Origin: Cyanophora paradoxa
Lineage: Eukaryota > Glaucocystophyceae > Cyanophorales > Cyanophoraceae
Direction of reading: 5' to 3'
Length of the DNA: 64,000 nt
Assembly: GCA_004431415.1 (NCBI GenBank)
Contig: QPMI01000398.1
Location: 1-64,000, forward strand
The first letter of the stretch is position 1. Each line of letters starts with the position of its first letter. Of this stretch, positions 10,601 through 19,217 are shown piece after piece. Made by a program: the position numbers and the translations under genes. The notes beneath the pieces are model-generated. The model was not told the origin of the DNA and did not search any database. It saw only the letters and a list, made by a program, of their open reading frames with translations.

Positions 10601-12959
10601 TCCCATCATTCATAACATTTCCTGCTGATGCAAAAGTAGGCTGTTGATCTATTTCGTCCCAATCGTGCCTGTGTGTCGATGGTGTAAACGTCAGAGGGAC
10701 GTTATCAATTTCTCCCCAATCGTGCCTATGGGCGCTGGGTGGAAACGTTAAAGGCACATTATCGAGATCGCCCCAATCGTGACGATGTAAAGCTGGTGGA
10801 AACGTTAAAGGCACATTATCGAGATCTCCCCAATCGTGCCTGTGTAAATCTGGTGGAAATGTTAAAGGTACGTTATCGAGATCTCCCCAATCGTGCCTGT
10901 GTAAATCTGGTGGAAATGATAAAGGTACGTTATCAAGATCTCCCCAATCGTGCCTGTGTAAATCTGGTATAAATGTTAAAGGTACGTTATCAAGATCTCC
11001 CCAATCGTGCCTATGGTCTTCTGGTGGGAATGTTTCGGGTTGATCTGGGATATTCTCCCATCTAAAATAATCTTCTGTTACCACTCTTGAAATATTTTCG
11101 TTGTGAATGTTTTTCGCTGCTGCTCTTTGATTGATTTCTAAAAGACCCTCAGGAACCCCACCATTATAATTTGTTTTTATCCATGCTACCTCACACTGTT
11201 TATAATCGTCACGATTTCCTAAAAGGGTTTCTGCTGCGAGTTGTTCACGACTGAATATAAGTTTTGGTCTTGATCCGTCCAAATCGCTAACATTTGTTAC
11301 ATTAATTTGTATAGTGGCGTTATGGTTTGCATAATTGACTGGATCAGATGGGAGAGGTGGCAAACCCATAGTCATCGGGATATCATCAGCGTAATAACTG
11401 GTTAGATAGATTCCTGGTTTATTCTCTTTAACTTCTACACCTCCACCTGCTGCGATCAATTCAATTCTTCTGGGAGGTCTAATATATATTTCGCCTTCCA
11501 TTGTGGTGCCTGCATCAATTCCTTTTCGATTCAGGTAATATTCACTTAAAAGTAATCTTTGTTCGATGTTAATATTTTGGTAGAGACTCACACCATTTGT
11601 CCCATCAGTTAAAACATTACCTGTTGATGCAAAGGTAGGCTGTAAATCGATTTCGTCCCAATTATGCCTATGGTCTTCTGGTGGAAACTGCTCTGGTATT
11701 CCATCGATATCGCCCCAATCATGCCTATGGTCTGTGGGTGGAAATCTATCTGGTTTATTATCAATCTCGTCCCAATCATGTCTGTGTTCCTCCGGCGGAA
11801 AAGTCTCAGGTTTGTTCGTAATTGATTCCCAGTCTACGGTGAACTCCAAGGGGAAGCAAATAGGATCAAAGCCGTCTGGAAGCAGCTGCTCATGGGGAAT
11901 CACAGGCTGCTCGTACTCGAGTTCTTGAACATCTAAGCCATCAGGAAGTAACTGCTCTTCAGGCTCTGTGTATATTTCGAGTGGGAAAACTTCAATATCA
12001 GGCGGCAGGTATTCCTCATGTGGATGCTTATAGGGTTCTATCACTGGACGATTCCTGACAGCCTCCCATGATATAATATTTTGACCAAATGGGATTGTCT
12101 CATCGGCAACTCGCTCTCGACCTGGTCCATCCGGCGTTGGCGGCTTTGGTAGCCCTGGAAGAGGTGGTATAGGTGGTATAGGGACAATAGGTCCGAAGTA
12201 GTAGTTGAAAATGTTTATTATCTCCGGTTCAGTGATGACCTTTTTTCCATCTTGGTAAATCGACGTGCCGTGAATATTTCGCCACTGCCTGGTGCGGAGC
12301 CCAAGATCGTAGCTGTCATGCAACGCCGGGAGCAGGTGCCTATCAGCTTCCATCAGGATCGAGCCAAAGGTGCATCCAGGAATATCTAACCTGGTGGCTG
12401 GCTCGGTATCGATTTGATTTACATCAAAACCGTATAAAATATTTGCTTCTCGTGCAGCTGTAAAACGTAAATCCCAGGGAAACGGCTGGATTTGTGATGC
12501 TAGCACTGATATTCCTGCATCTTTGCCAAGGAGAATTCGCCCTGTAATGTGAGCCGCAGTCTTGTTTGTGACAGCATTGGATTCATCAATTAGGCGTAGA
12601 GCTGATGTGTGGACCCCTCTATCATTTTGGAGCCTAAAGATTAATCTACCAGAATCATACTTGGAAACAGTGCCTGAGGAGGCAATTCGCAGGTGCCGCG
12701 GCAACGCCCTGGATCCAATTATTTCAGCAACATAGTTCTCAGCTGGACCCAGACAAAATCTCTGTGCGATATTTGGGGCACCGACGTGTGAATTGCGCAG
12801 AATTAACGCAGCTGGACGATTAAAAGCGGTCTGGTGTATATCCTTGTCAGAATTGTAGTCAGCCAAAATGCTCCCGAATACACGGATATTTATAAGCCGA
12901 TCATCCACGGTATCTGGAGCTTTACGAAGTGGCACTGGCTTCTTCAAGATGTAGGACAT
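7641..12959 (-). CDS. Giant phage-like tail-fibre protein with S74 chaperone domain (1772 aa)
   Basis: The N-terminal part (about 1-270) resembles a fibre attachment head and includes the phage-fibre pattern DSYDLGLRTRQWRNIHG. A Pro-rich hinge follows. Two arrays of 19-residue units containing HRHDWGDLDNVP follow, three in the first and seven in the second. Such HxH units bind metal along the shaft of phage fibres. The arrays alternate with two copies of a ~200-residue module (GNVxxDGTNGVSLYQNINI). Three ~150-residue modules with the pattern NGRYFDxYG come next, plausible carbohydrate-binding units. The last ~107 residues are an intramolecular chaperone/peptidase S74 domain (SDIRYKTDI; GLIAQDVQKVIPEVV; coiled-coil end) that trims itself after trimerisation. 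TATATAAAA directly precedes the ATG. It probably mediates host recognition. Confidence 0.9.
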   Translation of the reverse strand: MSYILKKPVPLRKAPDTVDDRLINIRVFGSILADYNSDKDIHQTAFNRPAALILRNSHVGAPNIAQRFCLGPAENYVAEIIGSRALPRHLRIASSGTVSKYDSGRLIFRLQNDRGVHTSALRLIDESNAVTNKTAAHITGRILLGKDAGISVLASQIQPFPWDLRFTAAREANILYGFDVNQIDTEPATRLDIPGCTFGSILMEADRHLLPALHDSYDLGLRTRQWRNIHGTSIYQDGKKVITEPEIINIFNYYFGPIVPIPPIPPLPGLPKPPTPDGPGRERVADETIPFGQNIISWEAVRNRPVIEPYKHPHEEYLPPDIEVFPLEIYTEPEEQLLPDGLDVQELEYEQPVIPHEQLLPDGFDPICFPLEFTVDWESITNKPETFPPEEHRHDWDEIDNKPDRFPPTDHRHDWGDIDGIPEQFPPEDHRHNWDEIDLQPTFASTGNVLTDGTNGVSLYQNINIEQRLLLSEYYLNRKGIDAGTTMEGEIYIRPPRRIELIAAGGGVEVKENKPGIYLTSYYADDIPMTMGLPPLPSDPVNYANHNATIQINVTNVSDLDGSRPKLIFSREQLAAETLLGNRDDYKQCEVAWIKTNYNGGVPEGLLEINQRAAAKNIHNENISRVVTEDYFRWENIPDQPETFPPEDHRHDWGDLDNVPLTFIPDLHRHDWGDLDNVPLSFPPDLHRHDWGDLDNVPLTFPPDLHRHDWGDLDNVPLTFPPALHRHDWGDLDNVPLTFPPSAHRHDWGEIDNVPLTFTPSTHRHDWDEIDQQPTFASAGNVMNDGTNGVSLYQNINIAERLLLSAYYVNRKGIDAGTTMEGELYIRPPTRTQVVAAGGNFGLMDTQPGIYLTSYYDNEITLTSTLPALPSDPAAYDDKDAAIQINVTDVSATDASRPKLIFTRSKFNYVPLAGRPTDDHGRCEMAWIKTLSGGALEVNQRMAAKNLHNTTLSGVVTDDYLTNKGYLTTADLSSYTTDAELTTALANYLPLTGGTVTGTVNATTLQIGGTTIPKGYEFDQLDTVSTDRSANNWNLNWSPRTGQTGCYTTPQNDEDCSGCFMRWTVPTGMKSFYIQHMPWYNGRYFDIYGQTLNNNQHFLKRVNDYQGIQSVNHDGTNNTILFVSINCEFYKYIYVQGRIGRIHLTGVFGWSRQRATDNDVGLVHYDNIAFKPDVGKYTEFDVVSGWNSTGVAFPAGAWTTGWKPTTDNPVEGFYCNQTDDESGSGYMQCQVPAGMKTCHIQYLCWTNGRYFDTYGYRNGRWNYIMRVNTYQNVQNTADTAWHSSLLWTSVFCGNFTHIGIFAKKGRIHIGMLGWTKEVGRTAPANGLISWDNIFSKPSFYSAADLPATAKWTTNTWLKSTDAVERIWFGSGDCTYIRGRPNGDGVSIEFRNSADGAILKSYNNGNFWVNNTITAPTINATTNLQIHGYSIPKFYEEDGAVAGNDPYNYSGSWTFGTGTSWDPYYSYGGYAHNNETDDQTSTAWIEYNIPSGMHSGTAYLTHLPWSNTRLFEIWGINRQGNAIFITTVNNYHPYAGSADNNHSGLNNVPIFLGNRFLRIRIYPKIGRIHIMGISFVKIWVGHSYGGHTGYIHWNNVYSKPNILTGTVGTWFNSSDGYNRIHFGNNTSTYLKGRGDIPLVFRNEQDTDICYMYHGGWMWIGGYLTQGSDIRYKTDIKKITGALSAIERLEGVSFKRIGSEKDGTKLGLIAQDVQKVIPEVVNVKKDDGYLSLEYTGLIPVLIEAVKELSKKCKDLTQTCENLQSQIDQIKNVTV
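10640..11060 (-). repeat. 57-bp tandem repeats (HRHDW array) in fibre gene
   Basis: Seven in-frame units of 57 bp, each containing CCCAATCG(T)G on the plus strand, encode the HRHDWGDLDNVP repeats. Neighbouring central units are almost identical, which points to recent expansion by slippage or unequal exchange. A shorter, older array of three units lies at about 11650-11800. Confidence 0.9.
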
Positions 12960-12983
12960 TTTTATATAGGCCTCCTTTTAAAA
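12960..12983. promoter_or_regulatory. 24-bp divergent promoter between fibre and patatin genes
   Basis: The whole spacer between two divergent start codons is 24 bp. It contains TTTATATA on the plus strand, which reads as TATATAAAA abutting the fibre ATG on the minus strand. CTTTTAAAAATG overlaps the patatin start. There is no room for ordinary leaders, so transcripts should be nearly leaderless. Confidence 0.55.
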
Positions 12984-13886
12984 ATGAAGGTGATTCTCTC
13001 GTTATCAGGTGGAGGTGCTCGTGGCATAATTATAACCAGAATTCTGCAACGGATTGAGGCAATCACTGGCAAAGCGATTCCACAACTGTTTGACTTCGTT
13101 GCAGGAACGAGTACAGGGGCAATAATAGCGGCCGGTTTGGCTATCCCATCAACTCCAGGCTCTGTTCTCGCTTACCGATATTCTGCAGGCGATATCTTGA
13201 GTCTCTACCAGACAAACCTGCCAGTAATATTTGCGAATCCTAGATCGCTAACGAGCCTGCTTGCAGGAAGCCGTTATGATGCAAACCCTCTGGAGTCAGT
13301 GCTACTAGACGTTGCCCAGGACTACACAATTGCAGAATCAACAAAAGACATATTAATCACAGCATTTGATACAGTTCGGATGCAGCCCGTAGTTTTCACT
13401 AAGGATGGGCCATACTCAAGCACCCTGATTCGTGATGCAGTTAGAGCATCTTCTGCAGCACCTACATTCTTTCCACCGAAGGTGCTAGGAGACAAGAACC
13501 TTGTTGATGGGGCCATCGCCTGTTTAAATAACCCCTCGGTTGCAGCACTCAGCCATGCCAGCAAAATTTACGATGCAGAAGATCCAATTGTTCTTGTGAG
13601 CATCAGCTGCGGAGAGGTTCAAGCTAGCGAGCAATTGACTGCAGGTTTTTCAAATGCGGAGACGTCAGGCTGGGGCGCCCTGGGCTGGATCCTATCCCTC
13701 TCAGGCAGCCCAATTATTTCTATGCTAATGGCTGGGAGCGAGCTGGAATCCCACTTTCAAATGCAGGAGCTGCTTCCAGTTGATGCAGATAGGAATCTAA
13801 CTAGGTACTGGCGCTTAAGTGTTCCGCTGCCAGCTGCAGTCATGAGCAAGCTTGATGATGCATCCCCTCTAATATTTCTTATTTGA
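12984..13886 (+). CDS. Patatin-like phospholipase (300 aa)
   Basis: The protein has the full patatin signature: the oxyanion-hole loop LSGGGARG at residues 6-13, the nucleophile elbow GTSTG (about 45-49), and the catalytic Asp in VDGAI (about 173). Patatins are Ser-Asp dyad acyl hydrolases acting on membrane phospholipids. The ATG at 12984 was chosen because the conserved N-terminal strand starts there. An earlier in-frame start would overlap the fibre gene. It is transcribed divergently from the fibre gene, so its product may act in membrane penetration or host lysis. That role is inferred from context. Confidence 0.9.
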   Translation: MKVILSLSGGGARGIIITRILQRIEAITGKAIPQLFDFVAGTSTGAIIAAGLAIPSTPGSVLAYRYSAGDILSLYQTNLPVIFANPRSLTSLLAGSRYDANPLESVLLDVAQDYTIAESTKDILITAFDTVRMQPVVFTKDGPYSSTLIRDAVRASSAAPTFFPPKVLGDKNLVDGAIACLNNPSVAALSHASKIYDAEDPIVLVSISCGEVQASEQLTAGFSNAETSGWGALGWILSLSGSPIISMLMAGSELESHFQMQELLPVDADRNLTRYWRLSVPLPAAVMSKLDDASPLIFLI

Positions 13887-14467
13887 TTTCCACAACTGAC
13901 TTATGGCTGAAACAAACTGAAATAAATGCTAAAATAAATGCACTCTGCAGCTTTCTATTGGCGAACTACGACCTAGTGAACGATGAGAGACTTATCATAT
14001 CGTCTACCTTAACAGTTGAGCCTCCATTTGATGTCAACTGGTTTATAATTCCAGATGCGAATATCACAAGCAACGACTTCGAGGAATTGCACCCACCTTC
14101 TCACGTGCGACCCAACTCAACAGGGTTTCAGGGTGGCACTTTACCTAATCCCTGGATCAAAGTCGAGTTTCCCAAGCCTTTTGAGCTACATCAAATCATT
14201 ATGTATGGGCCAGCCTTTGCTGCCGGAGTCCTATTTAATTTCAGCATTCTGACCAACTTAGGATATTTACGAGACGGGTCACTATTTGAGAATACGGTCC
14301 TAGCAAATGTGCTTGCTGCAAACCCATCTATGACTGGCTTTGATCTAATGCATAGTGACTCGCATTTGATCACCCCACAGGTTTATAACTATGTGCAAAT
14401 TATAACAAACGAATTTATAAATGTGAATGCGTTCCGGCTTGATTTCCGGGGACGTTACCTAAACTAA
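13883..14467 (+). CDS. Hypothetical structural-type protein, ~190 aa (start probably frameshifted)
   Basis: The open frame follows the patatin gene but has no ATG near its start. The first in-frame codon usable is TTG. An ATG at 13903 in another frame would enter this frame after a 1-nt change in the A-run at about 13913-13917, so a sequencing error or mutation is likely there. The protein reads as beta-rich (VEPPFDVNWFIIPD; LPNPWIKVEFPKPFELHQI). It resembles small discoidin-like or other lectin-type folds only in general pattern, and no family is claimed. Its end overlaps the convergent gene at 14459 by 9 bp. Confidence 0.55.
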   Translation: MISTTDLWLKQTEINAKINALCSFLLANYDLVNDERLIISSTLTVEPPFDVNWFIIPDANITSNDFEELHPPSHVRPNSTGFQGGTLPNPWIKVEFPKPFELHQIIMYGPAFAAGVLFNFSILTNLGYLRDGSLFENTVLANVLAANPSMTGFDLMHSDSHLITPQVYNYVQIITNEFINVNAFRLDFRGRYLN

Positions 14468-15349
14468 AAATTGCAGTTCACCAGACCATGGCAGGCCATT
14501 CAGAGAGACGTCATCACCATCTCTGTCGACAATGCGCAGTCGCAAAGAGGTCAGCACTAGGCGCTCTTCGATGGGGATCCACTCGCCGTCATTTTCCTGA
14601 TTTATATAAACGAACTTGCCAACGTCCTGGCTCATTTGAATTCGAGCGAGCCCATAATTGCACATTGTTTTGGCCCCGCGGCGAAGCTTTGAAGCAAATG
14701 GCCGTAGCTCTTCGCAGACAAGAAAGAGGTACTGGTCGCTGTTCATGTCGATTATCTTTGGAAATTCGACAGCATAACCAAGTGGCTCACTCCGCATTCT
14801 TCCGGTGAAATCAATGCCGTACTCAGGGTGAGCAGGTGTAACTGGAATGCCAGCAACCTCGAGATACCGCTCAGCTGCAGTTGCTGGTCTTTGCCCCCCT
14901 TCAAGCACGATAGGAGACAGCTGGAGAGACTCATTTCGGTTCAGCCCAAGCAGATTCGATAGAGCTTTGAACTGGCAGGTCAGTGTGCAGGAACGGCTGC
15001 AATAGGCAGACATTTTCAACGTCTCTGGGTCTCGAAACAATTTGAAATATGCGATTGAGATCCCTTCTAGCCTAATATTAAACGATAGGCCAAAGTTATA
15101 AATATCTGTTTCGCCCAGATTTGCAGTAGTAATTATGCCAGGCTCAAAAACCGCCAGATTTTCTGTCCCAATGTAGGGAAAGGTGATCGAAAGATACTCA
15201 TCTTTAATGCTGGTGTAAAGGCTGTTTGCGAACTCACACTGGGTAAGTCGAACAGCAACTGGATTGATTATAGGTTCATTGATTTCGAGCACAAAGTTTG
15301 CCTCGGAATCGATTGGCCTTCTGTCTCTGCTGTCAAAGGTAAGCCGCAT
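14459..15349 (-). CDS. Putative minor capsid (penton-like) protein A, 296 aa
   Basis: The N-terminus MRLTFDSRDRRP then VRLTQCEFANSLYT has the layout seen in virion proteins of PLVs and large DNA viruses. There a short basic tail leads into a beta strand and a [VI]RL..[CA]E.[AP]N[ST] motif. The divergent neighbour at 15377 shows the same motif as VRLVSAEIPNT. The rest is beta-rich, which fits a single jelly-roll penton or an assembly protein. The start codon context is AATAAAAATG. The 27-bp spacer to the divergent gene probably holds both promoters. Jelly-roll identity is inferred, not seen. Confidence 0.6.
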   Translation of the reverse strand: MRLTFDSRDRRPIDSEANFVLEINEPIINPVAVRLTQCEFANSLYTSIKDEYLSITFPYIGTENLAVFEPGIITTANLGETDIYNFGLSFNIRLEGISIAYFKLFRDPETLKMSAYCSRSCTLTCQFKALSNLLGLNRNESLQLSPIVLEGGQRPATAAERYLEVAGIPVTPAHPEYGIDFTGRMRSEPLGYAVEFPKIIDMNSDQYLFLVCEELRPFASKLRRGAKTMCNYGLARIQMSQDVGKFVYINQENDGEWIPIEERLVLTSLRLRIVDRDGDDVSLNGLPWSGELQFLV

Positions 15350-15376
15350 TTTTATTCTCTAACTGATATAAAAAAG

Positions 15377-16332
15377 ATGCCTACGGACTACGTCTGCATT
15401 GCAAGTCACCAAGCGGAGGAGCTGACATCCACCTCGAAATTTAAAGTAAGACTGCCTAAAGTTTATCAGGATGTGAAAGCCGTGCGCTTGGTATCAGCTG
15501 AGATCCCCAACACAATGAGCACAATTGATGTACTCGATCCAGCAGAGGATTTGGTCTTTGACACCTACATATATTGGTGCAAATATGATCCTACTAATGA
15601 AGGACCCGACCCACCTCAGGCCGGCTTTGGAGCGTGGAATAACATTGCAATTCCACCTGGAAATTACGACGTCACCTCGCTTGTGACAGAGATAAACGAA
15701 AGGTTGACGGGAACAGGTATCACGTGCACGTATAATTCAGCGATCAAATTAATAGGGTTCACAGCTAACTTCGAGTTCTTTATTGCTCTGATGTTGCCAA
15801 CGAACCAGGGTGGGCGGGAAGTCAGAAACTACCAGGCCGTTGCAAGGGCTCAGCGAACTGCAAAGCTTCTAGGGCTGCGATCAATTCTACCGATTCGGTC
15901 AAAGACATTATCTATAAATACTGAATATATAGCAGGCGCTTATGAGCCTGATGTCACTCCCGATGATCATGTGCTCCTACGCATTCCTGAAATTGGTGAC
16001 CTTGTCAGTATGCCAATACTTCAATACCTGGCTTCTTTGCCAAAATTAGCATTCCAAACAGCCTTCGTCCAGGCGAGATAGCATACTTTGATTCAACTGA
16101 AGCAACTCCTTTGTACAAGTATGTTTATTCAAAGCTGGACCTCTACTCTGTGACTATTGAGATTTACGATTTTATGCAGCGAATCGCTGATTTAAATGGA
16201 GCTCCTGTGTCATTTATTCTCGAAATTCGTTATGGTCCAGACGAACCCAATGGTGATGTTGTCTACGAGCTCGCAAAGCTTCAGCTCCAGAAAAGATCGA
16301 AGACATATCCTTGGATCAATTCGTCAAACTGA
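15377..16332 (+). pseudogene. Putative minor capsid protein B, frameshifted near 16036
   Basis: The first frame (15377-16038) begins with FKVRLPKVYQDVKAVRLVSA, a strand-rich virion-protein start. It contains the EIPNT motif and then ends soon after at a stop at 16079. The downstream frame is open through 16039-16332 and continues plausible protein (ISIPNSLRPGEIAYFD; YSVTIEIYDFM). The break coincides with a TTT run at 16036-16038, so one missing T would explain it. Together the two parts give about 318 residues. It is adjacent to the major capsid gene in the same direction, which supports a capsid role. GATATAAAAAAG precedes the ATG. Confidence 0.65.
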
Positions 16333-16396
16333 GCTAAGCTCGCGGCACGCAAGCGAGCCTTGGCGAAGCGCCCAAATTATTTTCTTTCACTGCAAT

Positions 16397-16404
16397 TATA
16401 TAAA
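16397..16404 (+). promoter_or_regulatory. TATA-like box (TATATAAA) at capsid gene start
   Basis: TATATAAA ends only 3 bases before the ATG at 16408. The same placement is seen upstream of the fibre gene, the 15377 gene and the 57-aa gene. This argues for a start-codon-proximal promoter class. Confidence 0.5.
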
Positions 16405-16407
16405 TCG

Positions 16408-17795
16408 ATGGATGTTACTCAAAATTTGCAGCGGCTCGGCCTCAAGGAGCTCCTGACAACTCCGCAGGAAGCTAAGGACTTTTTCATGAACAATGAGCTT
16501 ATGTTAGGTCTAACCAGCCAAACAAAGCCTGTGCGTGTTGTTGTCAACCCAAGCAATGACTATGGAGACTGCTTCGGAAAGAGGGTTACTTATTTCCTGC
16601 CCCGGTACAATTTCCTTCAGGGGCTCGAACTGCAGTTCACCCTTCCAGAGTTGACTGCATTTACTGGTGACACTGACCTGGTTCGCACTGGTTATTTGCG
16701 ATCGGTTGGTGCTCTTGTAAAGCGAATCGAAATCAAATATGCTTCCTACAGCTACATTGTCCCGAGGACTGGCTTGTTCACAGCGCTCTGATTTTCAATG
16801 ATGATGCTCAGCTCAAAAAGAAGTACCGATCCGGTGGCTGGCTCCATGGAACACCACCTCAGGGGAGCAATCGCGCTGGAGGTATTTTCAGTGTAAAGAT
16901 CCCCTGCCCCTGGGAGGGCTCAGTGCTTCCAATTGGTGCGCTATCGGGCGAGGTGTCTGTGGAGGTTTGGTTCCGTGACCGTGCCCAGGGCTTCGTTGAG
17001 ACCAGCTATGGTGGTAGGTTTGTAGCAGAATATGCCGCAAACGGTGATGCCTCTAAAGATGATGGCCTTGGTAGTGTTGGAGCCGCTGCTGCTTCCCCTG
17101 CAAACATCGGCCAGAATATAACTCCCAATGTTCTCAGTGTCACCCCTGCCAATCCGGAGCTTTCGAATCCAAAGATTATTGCTCATTGCATCAACGTTGA
17201 TGAGGCCACTTTTGCCCAGGTGATTGAGAAAGTCAAAACGTCTGGAATCGCAATTCCCGCTACCGATGTCGGCTGGGTTGATGCTGATTCAATTACTTAT
17301 GCTGGTGCGGGAGCGCCCACCCGGATTAATCTGTCTCAAATCAGTGGACTTTGCTACGGCCTGTTCGTTAGCATTCGCAAGCAGCCAAACATGAACCAAA
17401 CTGATGGAAAACACAGTGTCCTCAAAACCGAGGCTAATGCTCGCGATATCACTATTTCCTGCGAATTGAATGGCCAGAGACTTTATTCAAATGAGCCCGT
17501 TCCTCTCCTGCAAGGTGCCGAACTCATCGCTGATGTCTTCAAGTGCTCCAATCTCGATGCTCCTTTGAATCGATATGTTCTCACTGGTTTGCCATTTTGC
17601 ATTAGTGGGGATAAATCGATCCGAAATGCTGCTCAAACTGGTTTCGTAGATCTCACCAACAGCAGCAGCTGCTTCCTGAATATCATGAATCCTGCCGCTT
17701 ACGATGCAAACAACAAGATTTACGTCCAAATTCGCGCTCTCCTGCACACTGTCCTAATTGTTGATGCTGCGGGTCTTCGTAAGGTGAACCTCTAG
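16408..17795 (+). pseudogene. MCP: Major capsid protein candidate, frameshifted near 16761
   Basis: Frame one (16408-16763) runs from MDVTQNLQRLGL into a strand-rich section (VRVVVNPSNDYGDCF; KRIEIKYASYSYIVP). It is then stopped at 16789. The other frame (16764-17795) continues with EDWLVHSALIFNDD and a long beta-rich part ending LIVDAAGLRKVNL. One base missing in the CCC run at 16761-16763 reconciles the two, giving about 462 residues, within the usual PLV capsid size. Position directly before the packaging ATPase, and after a minor capsid candidate, is the standard PLV morphogenesis order. A double jelly-roll fold is inferred from size, composition and context. No short signature proves it. 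Confidence 0.75.
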
Positions 17796-17846
17796 TCAAA
17801 GGGTTGCGGTTGTGATCGCCTGCGAATATCAGTACTTAATTTTTTG

Positions 17847-18578
17847 ATGGATGAGCTCGCAAAGTTCCAGCCGGGAGTTATGAGGGTTCCCTTCAAGGCC
17901 CTGTTTATTTCGAAGTCTAATAGCGGCAAGTCTTTCTATTGCACAAAGCATCTGCTTCGACTGCTGTATACAAAGATCAATCGCGTCGTAGTGTTTACCG
18001 CCACCAAATTCAACGGCGAGTATGCTGGAATAACTAATGAGCTTTACGACGATTTTCAGCCATCTATTGTTGCAGAAATCATTGATTCACAGCGAAAGTT
18101 GATCGAAAACAAACAGAAAGCGCCGCAGATATTGCTAGTCTTGGATGATCTTGTTGCTGCCTCTGAAACTGTGGATCTGCGAAACAGCAAGACTGTAAAT
18201 CGACTTTTTACACAAGGTCGTCATTTTAATATCAGTACCATTCTTATGACGCAAAAGCTTACAGCGTTGAGTCAATCTATAAGATCGAACAGCGATTATT
18301 GCTTTTTCTTTAGTTATTCAAATCACACCGAACTTGAGGCAATATATAGAGAGTTTTCTCACCTACCAAAGGATGAGTTTATAGCCATGTTCGAAAAGTG
18401 GGCGCATGATTATCAGTGTCTAGTCCTTGATGGGACCAAGTACGATACGGCCTGGTACGTTGATAAGGCAGTTGAAGATAAGAGTTTTCGTTTTACAAAA
18501 TGGCTAAGACAAGAAGAGTCTAAAAAAGAAGAGTCAACGCCTATTCCCAAAAAGAAGCGTTTTAAATTCTTATCTTAA
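17847..18578 (+). CDS. A32-like DNA-packaging ATPase (243 aa)
   Basis: This is a FtsK/HerA-type packaging motor of the A32 group. Walker A is SKSNSGKSFY near residue 27, and Walker B is ILLVLDDL near residue 105, followed by the sensor segment STILMTQKLTALSQSIRSN. The length of about 240 residues matches PLV and virophage ATPases. It would pump viral DNA into preformed capsids. ATG at 17847 is taken as start, since the preceding codon is TTG. It follows the capsid gene by about 50 bp on the same strand, as in other PLVs. A basic C-terminal tail (PKKKRFKF) could be a nuclear localisation signal. Confidence 0.92.
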   Translation: MDELAKFQPGVMRVPFKALFISKSNSGKSFYCTKHLLRLLYTKINRVVVFTATKFNGEYAGITNELYDDFQPSIVAEIIDSQRKLIENKQKAPQILLVLDDLVAASETVDLRNSKTVNRLFTQGRHFNISTILMTQKLTALSQSIRSNSDYCFFFSYSNHTELEAIYREFSHLPKDEFIAMFEKWAHDYQCLVLDGTKYDTAWYVDKAVEDKSFRFTKWLRQEESKKEESTPIPKKKRFKFLS

Positions 18579-18587
18579 GAACAGAAG

Positions 18588-19217
18588 ATGGCAAAAGGGA
18601 TTCCTAAGAAGGGATATCGTGAAAGACGCAAGGTTAATGTTGTTGAACCACTCGTTGAAAGTGGGTCGACTGAAGGCGCAGCTGTTGCTAATCCTAGCGG
18701 GGAACTAGCTAGTGACCCCAAACTAAATGCACCCGTAGCGAAAACAATTGCGTCCGCAGCAGCTAACGCAAGTGCGGTTGACGACCGACAAAGCCAGGCT
18801 AAAACTGTAAACGATATGCAGTCTGATATCGATGATGATGCTGCTCGAATTATCCAAGCAATGGCGTCTGAACCACGTTATTCAGGGCCAAAAATCAAGA
18901 CAGCAACAGTATCAAAGAGTCAGATCGAGGAACTAACAGCTAAATTGCGCGACCTGGAGGCTCGATCGGCTAATATCGAGAGCTACGTAAAAGAGAAAAA
19001 AGAACGCGCAAAAATTCGGGAGATGCTTCGTAGCGAGATGTTTAAACATCGACCTATGGATGTACCAGATTTGCGCTATTTGAAAAACGAAAAAGAGAAG
19101 GCTTCACAAGCTCTTGATGATGCAGCTGTAAAACCAGCAACTCCAAATGTTTTCGAACCAAATGCTACTGGGTCGCAACTGAAGAATGCGATGGGAGGGA
19201 GAAGGATTAGGTTTTGA
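18588..19217 (+). CDS. Hypothetical PLV coiled-coil protein, 209 aa
   Basis: It starts 9 bp after the ATPase stop, probably in the same operon-like unit. The N-terminus is basic (KKGYRERRK) and is followed by an Ala-rich disordered region. A coiled coil spans roughly residues 105-155 (IEELTAKLRDLEARSANIE; KEKKERAKIREML). It ends with GRRIRF. No family is recognised. Placement after the ATPase fits a small virion or DNA-condensing protein, which is an inference. Its 3' end overlaps the convergent 57-aa gene by 11 bp. Confidence 0.65.
   Translation: MAKGIPKKGYRERRKVNVVEPLVESGSTEGAAVANPSGELASDPKLNAPVAKTIASAAANASAVDDRQSQAKTVNDMQSDIDDDAARIIQAMASEPRYSGPKIKTATVSKSQIEELTAKLRDLEARSANIESYVKEKKERAKIREMLRSEMFKHRPMDVPDLRYLKNEKEKASQALDDAAVKPATPNVFEPNATGSQLKNAMGGRRIRF

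Noticed and set aside
10640-11060. Regular direct repeats suggestive of a CRISPR array
   Set aside because: The 57-bp units are continuous, without spacers, and stay in frame as HRHDW protein repeats of the fibre gene.
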